Both the position numbers and the translations under genes were made by a program. From Acidobacteriota bacterium (GTDB lineage Bacteria > Acidobacteriota > Terriglobia > Terriglobales > Acidobacteriaceae), in the NCBI GenBank assembly GCA_016196065.1, contig JACPYL010000010.1, positions 558,001 through 622,000 of the forward strand: a DNA stretch of 64,000 bases, read 5' to 3'. Below are positions 14,223-22,006 of the stretch, one piece after another. The notes under the pieces are model-generated. The model saw nothing but the letters and a program-made list of their open reading frames with translations. It was not told the origin of the DNA and did no database searches. Positions within the stretch are counted from its first letter, which is position 1; each line of letters opens with the position of its first letter.

Positions 14223-14400
14223 TCCAGGTGGTCAGTCGTGGACAATCCTAAAGAAGACTTCAATCACTGCTGGGTCAAATTGCGTGCCTGATCTTCGGCG
14301 GAGGGTGTCGAAGGCCTGTTGTGGGGGCAAGCCTTTTCTGTAGGGTTGATCGGAGACCATCGCATCGTAGCAGTCGGCAAACGTAAGAACTCCTGCCTCT
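14223..14400 (-). pseudogene. Remnant of an HD-GYP gene (3' end)
   Basis: The reverse strand encodes TFADCYDAMVSDQPYRKGL, PPQQAFDTLRRRSGTQFDPA and VIEVFFRIVHD. This is the C-terminal 55 residues of an HD-GYP phosphodiesterase. The DNA is closely similar to 24972-25145, the end of the intact REC-HD-GYP gene in this window, with scattered substitutions. Everything upstream of the ADCYDAM motif is missing, including the metal-binding HD and GYP residues, so it cannot be functional. It joins head-on to a kinase remnant at about 14400. Confidence 0.8.
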
Positions 14401-14403
14401 ATC

Positions 14404-14699
14404 ACGTATTTGTGCGTGGACAAGCATACCTGGTGTCCGGACAGGGTGGTCCGGCGGCCGCCGAGTTCCAGAAGATTCTGGACCACAGAGGCATCGTGTG
14501 GAATTGCTGGACGGGAGCGATGGCTCGTCTGGAACTGGCGCGCGCGAATGCTTTACAGGCGAGATCTTCCGAGGACGCCGACGCTGCCCGCGTACGCGCT
14601 CTCGCCGCCTACAAAGACTTCCTCACTCTCTGGAAAGACGCCGACCCGGACATCCCTATCTTGAGGGAAGCGAAAGCGGAGTACGCGAAGCTGGAATAA
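14404..14699 (+). pseudogene. Remnant of a Ser/Thr kinase with TPR tail (3' end)
   Basis: The frame ends VRGQAYLVSGQGGPAAAEFQ, KILDHRGIVWNCWTGAMARL, ARANALQARSSEDADAARVR and AAYKDFLTLWKDADPDIPIL, closing with AKAEYAKLE. From family knowledge this is the last TPR unit of large acidobacterial Ser/Thr kinases (KILDHRGIV and TLWKDADPDIPI are hallmark stretches). No kinase domain or start precedes it; the upstream sequence belongs to the HD-GYP remnant in the other direction. It is a broken gene end. Confidence 0.75.
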
Positions 14700-14760
14700 C
14701 CCCAGCGTGCCTGCGCTTCTTACTCGTGATCCTTGCCAGGAAAGGCGGGTTGGGCTTGCG

Positions 14761-14789
14761 AAAAAAAAGGGCCCCCGTTTGGTGGCCCC
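14761..14789 (-). terminator. Intrinsic terminator of the multicopper oxidase gene
   Basis: On the minus strand a GC-rich stem (GGGCC, mismatch, CC, loop, GG, GGCCC) is followed directly by eight T. It starts 15 bases past the oxidase stop codon. Confidence 0.75.
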
Positions 14790-14803
14790 TATTGTCATGC
14801 GTT

Positions 14804-17800
14804 CTATTGTCCCGTGCCCGTCAGCGGCACCGCGGCAGAGGTTGCCGGAGCACCCACTGTCACGTTGAGCGTTGATGCCTTAGCACCACGGGTCGTCGGT
14901 CTGAACGTCACGCTGACCGTGCAGTTTGTTCCGACCGCTAGGCTCGCGGGGCAATTGCTGGTCTGCGCGAACTGATTGGCATTGCCGCCGTTCACGCTGA
15001 TCCGTGTGATCGCAAGTGGCGCGGTCCCGGGGTTCGAGACAGTTACCGTCTGTGCAGCACTCGTGGTTCTGATTGGGACGTTCCCGAAGGCAATTGAGTT
15101 CGGAGACACTTGGTTCACAGGCGCAACGCCCGTGCCAGTCAGAGAAACCACTTGCAGCGATGGGTCAGAGTCCGTGATCGTGATCGTGCCGGACCTGACT
15201 CCCAGCGTCGTTGGATGGAATCGCACCACGATGTTGCAGCTTCTGCCAACGCGCAGATTAAGGCCGCAGGTTGTCGTGAAGCTGAAGTCCACGTTGTTAG
15301 TGTTCACGATGCTGCTGATCGCGATGTTCAGCGTTCCGACGTTGGACAGAGTGATTGTCTGCGTCGCCGAGTTCGTTCCGATCAACTGGTTGCCGAACAG
15401 CAGAGACGTTGTGCTCAGGCTCACGCCACCAACACCCTGGTTTACAGGTGCAGATGCGCTACCGTTGAAGTTGCCATCACCTGCATAGGTGGCCGTCAGC
15501 GTGCGATTGCCTCCAGTCGCAAATGCGAGGTTGCAGCTTACGGCTGGAAGAGCTACGGTGCAGGACTCACCCGTGTTCGCGCTCACGGTTACGCTGCCTG
15601 TCGGCGTCGAGCCAACAAACTGAGGCGTGACGTTGAACGTGATTGTGACGACTTGCCCAACAATGGCAGGGTTCGGCGCGTTCGAGATGATTACGGTCGC
15701 GGACGTTGCCTTGCCTACCGTCACCGTTCCTGCCACATAAGAGATCGCATAGTTCGCTGCAACCGCACCAGTGCAGGAGCTTCCGTAGTTGCCAACCGGA
15801 CTCTGGTTCGTCGCGACCGTCGTGCAAGTCGGCTGCGTAGTTAGAACCGACTGGTTCTGTCCAAGCACAAAACCCGTGAAGCTGGGAGTGATTGCCGGAA
15901 CAGCGCCGCCATAGATCATCGTGCCACTGCCGGCAGTAATGGAGAGCGGAGCCGTCGTAACGACGAGCGTCCCATTAGCCGTACTCGACTGGAAACCACC
16001 TTGCGCCGCAAAGTTCGCAACGAGAGTATGGCTGCCTGCCGTTGGTGCGGTCAGCGTGAAGGTAGCCGAGCCGCCCGCGAGGGTCTGACTCTGCGCCTGC
16101 CCGCCGTCCACTGCGAGCGTCACCGTACCTGGAACGACATTCGCCTGCGCTGATGTGACAGTCACAGTGACCGTTCCATTCAGGCCGTAGACGACATCCG
16201 GTGCGCTGATTGCCGTGGTCGTGGCTGCGATGCCCGTGCCATTGAGTTGAATCGTGAACAGGGGATTCACTGGATCGTTGCTCGCGATGGTCAGTGCGCC
16301 CGTCAGCGGGCCAATAACAGTTGGCCCAAAGGCGACGCTGATGGCGCAGGTCGAACCCGGGAACAACGTCCCCGTGCAGGTGCTGTTCTGCGCGAAATCA
16401 GGACTCGTAAGCGCGACAGAGAATGTAAGAGCCGACGTTCCGGTGTTGGACAGCGTCACGCTCTGCGGCGCGCCGAGCGTGCCGACACCCTGATTGCCGA
16501 ATGCAAGCGGGCCTGCGGGCGAAATACCAGCGATCGGAGCGGTGATGAACGGGGCGGTAATTGACCATCCCGAACTCAGCCCGCCGGCAATAGCCTGCAC
16601 TCTGTAATAAAGTTGCACGCTCGTGCCGACGCCGGTGTCCGTGTAAGTGATGCCAGAACCGAAAGCACTATTCGGAATGCTCGCGGCAACTGGAATGGAG
16701 AATGGCGCAGGGAACGCGGGGTCAGTATCCCTCTGCAGGATGAAGGCCGTCTCATTCGCAGAGTTGTCGGTGAAAGTCAGATCGACGCCGCCCGCAACGT
16801 TGGCGATTGCCGAGAGCGGGTTTGGTGTGTCTGGTGGAACCTGCAAGATGATAGGCCGCATCATGTCGTTTTCTTCATGCCCCAACAGGTGACAATGCCA
16901 GACATACTCCCAACCGAAGTTGGTCGTGTGGTTAATCATGTCGGCGGCACCGCCAGCGGAGTTCTGAAGAGACATCATCGGATCCCAAACATCGGGAGGC
17001 ATGGTTACGTCCATCGGGCGAACGCTGTCTGGAATCGGCCACGGCAGGTTTTGCGACATGGGCCGCAGCGCCACGTAATCGATTTCCAGCGGGTTCATGC
17101 GCACGCTCTCCTTCCACCCGATTTCGTTGGGGTCGGGCGGTCGCGTCGTGCCATCCCATCCGAAGCGGTTGATGAGTTGCACGTTGAACAGGTGGAAGTG
17201 AATGGTGTGAGTATCAACGCCATTGTGCGTGATCTGCCAAAGCTGCGTGCCATCCCCCAGAGTTCCGACGGGCATCATCGCAGTTGATTTCGAGTCCGTG
17301 AGGACTTCGCTTGGTGGATCGATATAGCCCAACGGGATGGTGGTCTGTCGATTGAAGTTCGTGAACGGAAGCTCGGTGCCGAGCGTCGCGTTCATGCGGC
17401 CGTAGTCCAGTTCGAACAATTCCTGAATGGTCTTGTCCTGCATCGGCAGTGTCACTGGCGCTGTCCCGCCGAAGGGATTGAAGGTCAGATTGTGATTCTG
17501 GAGTCGCGCAAACACGTCAGGGAAGTTCGTTCCAAAAGCGGCCGAGTAAGCAGCTTGCGGGACGATCGGAGGCGGTTGCGATGCCGCAAACGCCGCAGGC
17601 AATTGCGCCTGCAACGCGGCCAAACTTGCGGACGTTCCGTCCGGCGCTCCGACGACGATCTGCATCATCGTCCGAGTGTTCGGGCCGTAACCAGCTATGG
17701 TTGTCGGCGCCCCGCCAACTGCGGTCTGATCTGGATCGCCTGTGTAATAGTCATAGCGCGAGTCAAATGCAGGCACGGGAGCAGGTGCGTCGTTGTAGAG

Positions 17801-20047
17801 GATCAGCGTCTTCCCGGCGAAAGCGGAGAAATCGACGATGACATCTGCGCGCTCCGCAGGCCCCATGAAGAGAGCCTTGGTTGAGACGTTCAGAACGGTA
17901 ATGCTCCTGCGGTTGTATTCGTAGCCCACAGGTGCGGGCGGAATCACCACAGGGTTCGGCATGATGCCGGCTTCCGTACCGATCTGAATCCACGACGGGC
18001 CTGCTGTCGCCGGATCGGGTACGCCGCCATCCCTGCCATCTGTCGGCCAATAAACTGGCCAGCCGTTTTGCGCCACTGCCGGCACCATTTTTACTTCGCA
18101 ACCAGCCGCAATGACGCCAGTTGCGCAAGGAACGGTCGGATCAGCTACGAACAACGACAGATTCATGTTGCGGTCGTTGGCCGCGTTCAGAATGCGGAAA
18201 CGAACAGCCCCTGCGGGCACCGTCACGGTTGGATAAGCCGTGCCGTTGATGACGGGCGTATCCATAAAGCCTTCTGGCAGTAGCGATACGGTGCTTCCTG
18301 TGGCCGCGTCGGGATTACCAACAGCAGGGAAACCCGGGCATCGCTGGTTTGGAATTGCGGCTGTCGGACAGGGGACATCGCCGTGAACCAGTTGCCCAGT
18401 TCCCGGAGGTCCAACCACCATTGGAGGCCAGAACCACATTCCATAGTCCAGTCGTCCCATAGCGTTCATATTGCTGCCGTCCGGGTTGTCTGGATATTGG
18501 TTCGGCATGTAAACGTGCGGGAACCACAGGTTGCCCTCGCCGCCCCACAGCGCGGGGTCCCAAGTCGGGTCCTGCTGTGCGAGTGTCGCCAGCGATCCGA
18601 ACGCCATCGCGCCCGTCCCTGGCGTTGCTGCCGAGTCCGTGATGACGATGTCTGGCGACGAAGAACACATGCCTTTGCCCGTCAGTGTGAGACTGATGAC
18701 TGCATTGTGGATGACCTGACCGAAATCACTGAGTTGGTCGCCGATCACGGGAACAGCCGTCGGCTGCACCGTGCAAGCGATGTTCAGAGGATCGATCGCG
18801 ACTGTAGTCGTCGCAAGGTTGTAGTTCTGACCGCCCATCAGCACGGCCGCACTATAAAGCGGCGTGGAAGATGGATTGGGGGGAACGAACGTCTTGTCTT
18901 GGATGACCAGCGGGATTTGCATTGCAGGGATCGTGCCAGCCGAAACAAGCGCCGCTTCCGTCTGATCCTGCAATAAGTAGCCTGCGGCCTCGCCCGCATA
19001 GACGTTCAGGCGGGTGATGCCATAAGCGTGATCGTGATAGAACATCAGGCGCGCACTCTGCTGGTTGGTGTAATAGAACGTCATCGCTCCCGGCCCTGGA
19101 TTGTTACTTAGTCCGGGCGGAACTGCGTTCGGCCAGCAATTCGTTGTGATGTTTGCGTCGCACTTGGGAACGGGCACAACGCTTCCAGTCGAGTCGAAAA
19201 ACATGTCAGGCACATACTGGGTGCTGACGCCCTTAGGGTAAGTTGTCCCCGAGTCCCCGGCAGGGACCGTCCATTGGTGTGGCGTGCCGTCGCTGATCCA
19301 TGGCGTGTTGCCGCCATGAAGGTGCAGTGTGGCGCGGTTTTCCAGATACATGCTCATGCCGTCGGGGCCCATGCCGGCGCCCATGACGGTTTTGTCGACA
19401 GGGATAAAAAGATTCCCGCCTGCCCCAGTTGGCAACTGGTTCACAAACTTGATACGAACAGGAACATCCCGCTGCGCCACAATGAGTGGCCCTAGGTATT
19501 GAGGATTCGGATTGCCGCCATTGAGTTGCACGTAACCCCGCAGCGTTGTCGGCGGCAGGTCGGAGTGCAGTCTCTCTGTGTACTGCACCAGCCCGATCTC
19601 ATAGTAATCGGAGCCGGGAAACGTGGCCTTGTCTGGCACTGCCACTGGAATCTGCTGCCCGAGGTTGTTCGGAGAGTTGAGCCCCGGAAGAGTATCGACG
19701 AACTTTCTGATGCCTCCGCCGAGAACAACACCGTTGACGTCAGTCTGCGGGAGCGGGCTATTCGCGATGTTGGGATATGTGCCGAAATAGAGTTGATCGA
19801 GCGTGAGCGCAGGTCCGACCGGAGCCTGGGTGCCAGCTTTCTGCGCCTTGTGCCTGTCGATGCGCCGTTGCGCGGCGCGGGCCGCTGCGACCTTCCGCTG
19901 GGCGTTGGTCACGCCTCGCATCCGCATTGGCGTGCGATTTGTGCTGTTGCTCGTGCTGTTCGGAGCCGGATTACTTGTCCGCCCGACCATGACGTGCAAT
20001 GAGGCGGCGGCTATCACAGCGATCATCATGAAACGCATAACTCTCAT
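14804..20047 (-). CDS. Giant secreted multicopper oxidase with Ig/anchor-D tail
   Basis: A 1747-residue protein with a signal peptide (residues 1-22) and a full set of copper ligands: HLHG (242-245), HDH (338-340), HTIHFH (947-952) and HCHLLGHEENDMM (1051-1063). These place the T1 and the T2/T3 cluster sites in one chain. The cupredoxin core is unusually long, with some 500 residues between the second and third motifs. After residue 1075 come a fibronectin-like segment, then Ig-like and MBG-type domains and three choice-of-anchor D (ASH-like) units (GPLAFGNQGVGTLGAPQ, LLFGNQLIGTNSATQ, IAFGNVPIRTTSAAQ). This suggests the enzyme is attached to or displayed on the surface. The substrate is unknown: metal ion or phenolic compounds are typical. 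The terminator lies just past its stop. Confidence 0.92.
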   Translation of the reverse strand: MRVMRFMMIAVIAAASLHVMVGRTSNPAPNSTSNSTNRTPMRMRGVTNAQRKVAAARAAQRRIDRHKAQKAGTQAPVGPALTLDQLYFGTYPNIANSPLPQTDVNGVVLGGGIRKFVDTLPGLNSPNNLGQQIPVAVPDKATFPGSDYYEIGLVQYTERLHSDLPPTTLRGYVQLNGGNPNPQYLGPLIVAQRDVPVRIKFVNQLPTGAGGNLFIPVDKTVMGAGMGPDGMSMYLENRATLHLHGGNTPWISDGTPHQWTVPAGDSGTTYPKGVSTQYVPDMFFDSTGSVVPVPKCDANITTNCWPNAVPPGLSNNPGPGAMTFYYTNQQSARLMFYHDHAYGITRLNVYAGEAAGYLLQDQTEAALVSAGTIPAMQIPLVIQDKTFVPPNPSSTPLYSAAVLMGGQNYNLATTTVAIDPLNIACTVQPTAVPVIGDQLSDFGQVIHNAVISLTLTGKGMCSSSPDIVITDSAATPGTGAMAFGSLATLAQQDPTWDPALWGGEGNLWFPHVYMPNQYPDNPDGSNMNAMGRLDYGMWFWPPMVVGPPGTGQLVHGDVPCPTAAIPNQRCPGFPAVGNPDAATGSTVSLLPEGFMDTPVINGTAYPTVTVPAGAVRFRILNAANDRNMNLSLFVADPTVPCATGVIAAGCEVKMVPAVAQNGWPVYWPTDGRDGGVPDPATAGPSWIQIGTEAGIMPNPVVIPPAPVGYEYNRRSITVLNVSTKALFMGPAERADVIVDFSAFAGKTLILYNDAPAPVPAFDSRYDYYTGDPDQTAVGGAPTTIAGYGPNTRTMMQIVVGAPDGTSASLAALQAQLPAAFAASQPPPIVPQAAYSAAFGTNFPDVFARLQNHNLTFNPFGGTAPVTLPMQDKTIQELFELDYGRMNATLGTELPFTNFNRQTTIPLGYIDPPSEVLTDSKSTAMMPVGTLGDGTQLWQITHNGVDTHTIHFHLFNVQLINRFGWDGTTRPPDPNEIGWKESVRMNPLEIDYVALRPMSQNLPWPIPDSVRPMDVTMPPDVWDPMMSLQNSAGGAADMINHTTNFGWEYVWHCHLLGHEENDMMRPIILQVPPDTPNPLSAIANVAGGVDLTFTDNSANETAFILQRDTDPAFPAPFSIPVAASIPNSAFGSGITYTDTGVGTSVQLYYRVQAIAGGLSSGWSITAPFITAPIAGISPAGPLAFGNQGVGTLGAPQSVTLSNTGTSALTFSVALTSPDFAQNSTCTGTLFPGSTCAISVAFGPTVIGPLTGALTIASNDPVNPLFTIQLNGTGIAATTTAISAPDVVYGLNGTVTVTVTSAQANVVPGTVTLAVDGGQAQSQTLAGGSATFTLTAPTAGSHTLVANFAAQGGFQSSTANGTLVVTTAPLSITAGSGTMIYGGAVPAITPSFTGFVLGQNQSVLTTQPTCTTVATNQSPVGNYGSSCTGAVAANYAISYVAGTVTVGKATSATVIISNAPNPAIVGQVVTITFNVTPQFVGSTPTGSVTVSANTGESCTVALPAVSCNLAFATGGNRTLTATYAGDGNFNGSASAPVNQGVGGVSLSTTSLLFGNQLIGTNSATQTITLSNVGTLNIAISSIVNTNNVDFSFTTTCGLNLRVGRSCNIVVRFHPTTLGVRSGTITITDSDPSLQVVSLTGTGVAPVNQVSPNSIAFGNVPIRTTSAAQTVTVSNPGTAPLAITRISVNGGNANQFAQTSNCPASLAVGTNCTVSVTFRPTTRGAKASTLNVTVGAPATSAAVPLTGTGQ

Positions 20048-20260
20048 AACAGTTCCTCGTTTTTGATATCAGTCTCTCTTGCTTCGCATCCGGTAAGTCG
20101 AGCCCAAAGGCACTCTATCCACGATTTCTGCTCGTGGGTGACATGCAAAGGACATTGGGGGAGGGGCAACCACAGTCGGCTTCTCTGGACGGTTTGTCGC
20201 TTCGGGCACCGACCAGTGATACAACCACGTAACAGTGGCGCGCTTTGCGCTGCAGCAAAG

Positions 20261-20276
20261 TGTGAAGAATGTCACC
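20261..20276. promoter_or_regulatory. CRP-like operator 1
   Basis: TGTGA-N6-TCACC: the symmetric Crp-family half-sites with one mismatch. Its centre lies 22 bases from operator 2, about two helical turns. Confidence 0.6.
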
Positions 20277-20282
20277 GTTATC

Positions 20283-20298
20283 TGTGACACATCGCACA
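20283..20298. promoter_or_regulatory. CRP-like operator 2
   Basis: TGTGA-N6-GCACA: one mismatch to the TGTGA-N6-TCACA consensus. Confidence 0.55.
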
Positions 20299-20340
20299 AG
20301 GGGCAGGCTCTGCCATCACCAATGCCTGTTCACAGGCATG

Positions 20341-20356
20341 TGTGATACGGCTCACA
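20341..20356. promoter_or_regulatory. CRP-like operator 3 (perfect)
   Basis: TGTGATACGGCTCACA: an exact TGTGA-N6-TCACA palindrome in the spacer between the multicopper oxidase and the Crp/Fnr-type gene. Confidence 0.75.
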
Positions 20357-20726
20357 GACGCGAGGTACATGGAAGCGAGAAAGTGTTTGTGCTGATTGGG
20401 CCCCGAACTGGCCAACGCAGGATTGTAGGGCCGGATTGGTCGCGCCTGATTGGCAGGTCGCTGCGACGGAAACCCTAGTCGTAACGATGTCGTCGGCGAC
20501 CCGAGCGTGCGTGCCCAGGGAATGCAAACCGCGCCCCTGAAGGAACCAGCCGTGTTGTTCGCGTATCTGGCCGGCGATTGTTTAGGCGGTTCCAGCGCTG
20601 AATGTTACAGGCTTTAAGCGGATCCTCCCCCTGTCCCAGGTTAATAGAAGTTAAAATTCGACGCTGTCGAGTGGCTTGCTGACACTTGTGGGATCGGTTC
20701 GGTATTTCGAGGGGTGATGGCGGTAA

Positions 20727-21680
20727 GTGACCAATCGCCATCAGACCCAACCCTCCCTCAACGGCAAGATATTCCCCCTGTCCGCTCAACTTCACAGCGT
20801 GTCTCCTTGGAGCGGCTACTTGGCGAGTACAAATACATGCAACCGTAGATCTGAGCCATTCGTAGTCAAACCCTATTGTGCGCCGACTCGGCTGGTCTTA
20901 CACGAGGTACGACCGCACCCACGAACGCGGCCTAACGCCTCGTCATTCAGCAACGAGCCTTCGCAAGGTAGCAGATCTTCAACTCAGTTCAATCTGGGTC
21001 TTTACGGCCGAGTGGAGCGCCTCGCGGCGGCGCCTCTCTTCCTTGGATTGTCTCCCGCCGACCGATTGGAGATGGCGTCCGCTGCTCGAGAGCGCCTGTT
21101 CGGTGCAAAGAGTGCGCTCTTCCGCGAGGGCGAAGATGTGAAATCCGTGTTCCTGATCGCCAGCGGTTGGGTAAAGACTAGTCAGTTGTCCCGGTCGGGG
21201 AAGGAAGTCATTCTCCGGGTGGACGGCAGAGGCGAGGTTATCGACGGCATCGGGGCAGGTTATCTCGCCGTGCACGCATTTACCGCAGAAACAATGGATG
21301 ACTGCTACCTGTTAACTTGGGACGCCAAGACGTATTTGTCATTTGTGAAGCGCTTTCCCAGTCTCCAGATCAACGCGAGCCGCGTTCTCGCGGAAAGGTT
21401 GCACAAGTTGGAAGCACGCTTCCGTGACTTGGCCGCCGAACCGGTTAAGCAGCGACTCGCGCGGTTGCTCCTCAGCCTCTATGAACAAAGCGTAGGAGCA
21501 ACTCACGATCTCCACATCGCCTTGTCTTGCGAGGAACTGGCGCAGATGACTGGAACCACCCTGTTCACTGTCAGCCGGTTGCTCAGTGACTGGCAGGAGC
21601 AGGAAATCATCTGCCGCGAACGAAGGACCGTTGTGGTCGAGAACCCAGCCATGTTAAGCGCGATCGCTGAAGGGTGCTAA
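20727..21680 (+). CDS. Crp/Fnr-family transcription regulator
   Basis: The C-terminal 220 residues form a Crp/Fnr protein. A cyclic-nucleotide-type beta-barrel comes first (FGAKSALFREGEDVKSVFLIASGWVKTSQ, abbreviated; key pattern G-E-D and a following G), then a long dimer helix (RVLAERLHKLEARF) and a winged helix-turn-helix (LSCEELAQMTGTTLFTVSRLL). The cAMP-pocket RxS signature is not visible, so it is more Fnr-like or ligand-independent. The frame is open from a GTG at 20727, but the first 95 residues have no family counterpart. A GTG at 21012 (start VERLAAAPLFLGL) gives the usual 222-residue length and I think it is the likelier start. It probably acts on the operators in the spacer with the oxidase. 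Confidence 0.85.
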   Translation: MTNRHQTQPSLNGKIFPLSAQLHSVSPWSGYLASTNTCNRRSEPFVVKPYCAPTRLVLHEVRPHPRTRPNASSFSNEPSQGSRSSTQFNLGLYGRVERLAAAPLFLGLSPADRLEMASAARERLFGAKSALFREGEDVKSVFLIASGWVKTSQLSRSGKEVILRVDGRGEVIDGIGAGYLAVHAFTAETMDDCYLLTWDAKTYLSFVKRFPSLQINASRVLAERLHKLEARFRDLAAEPVKQRLARLLLSLYEQSVGATHDLHIALSCEELAQMTGTTLFTVSRLLSDWQEQEIICRERRTVVVENPAMLSAIAEGC

Positions 21681-22006
21681 CGGCCACCAGTTCAATTATT
21701 GGTAACAGCGATTACTCCAACTACATGTGCCTCAGTCATGCGAACAATCGAAATCAAAGTGATTTCCTCGAGGTGGGGCAACCGGAGTAGCATTCTGGGG
21801 TGAAGAGTCTTGTCGAGATCCGCCAAGATGTGCTGCTGGTTCCGTGGCAGGATCAGTTTCCACCTTGGAGTCTGGAGCAGGAGAAATGGCAGTGCGACAA
21901 GGCGTTGTTTCAGTTTGAGGTCAGCGATTCGCATCGAATGATTGGAAACTGCCGCCGTACAGGCGGGACCGCCAGGTGGCGATCGAGGCTATAATGGCGC
22001 GCACGG
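21681..22006. other. Spacer with one stray array half-repeat
   Basis: No supportable gene. It contains a lone array-type left arm at 21699-21724. An 80-codon minus-strand frame (21692-21934) overlaps the arm, has no ribosome binding site, and is treated as chance. Confidence 0.5.
21699..21724 (+). repeat. Stray array palindrome Q (left arm)
   Basis: TTGGTAACAGCGATTACTCC followed by AACTAC. It lies 7.8 kb outside the array, after the Crp/Fnr gene, and no right arm follows. Confidence 0.6.

Larger units (their letters stand above)
20048..20726. other. Divergent spacer between oxidase and Crp/Fnr gene
   Basis: About 680 bases without a supportable gene. It holds three CRP-like operators (20261-20356) and presumably both promoters. 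The remaining sequence shows no repeat of the array and no structured RNA that I can name. Confidence 0.6.

Noticed and set aside
21692-21934. 80-codon minus-strand frame
   Set aside because: It overlaps the stray repeat arm, lacks a ribosome binding site, and has no family signal.
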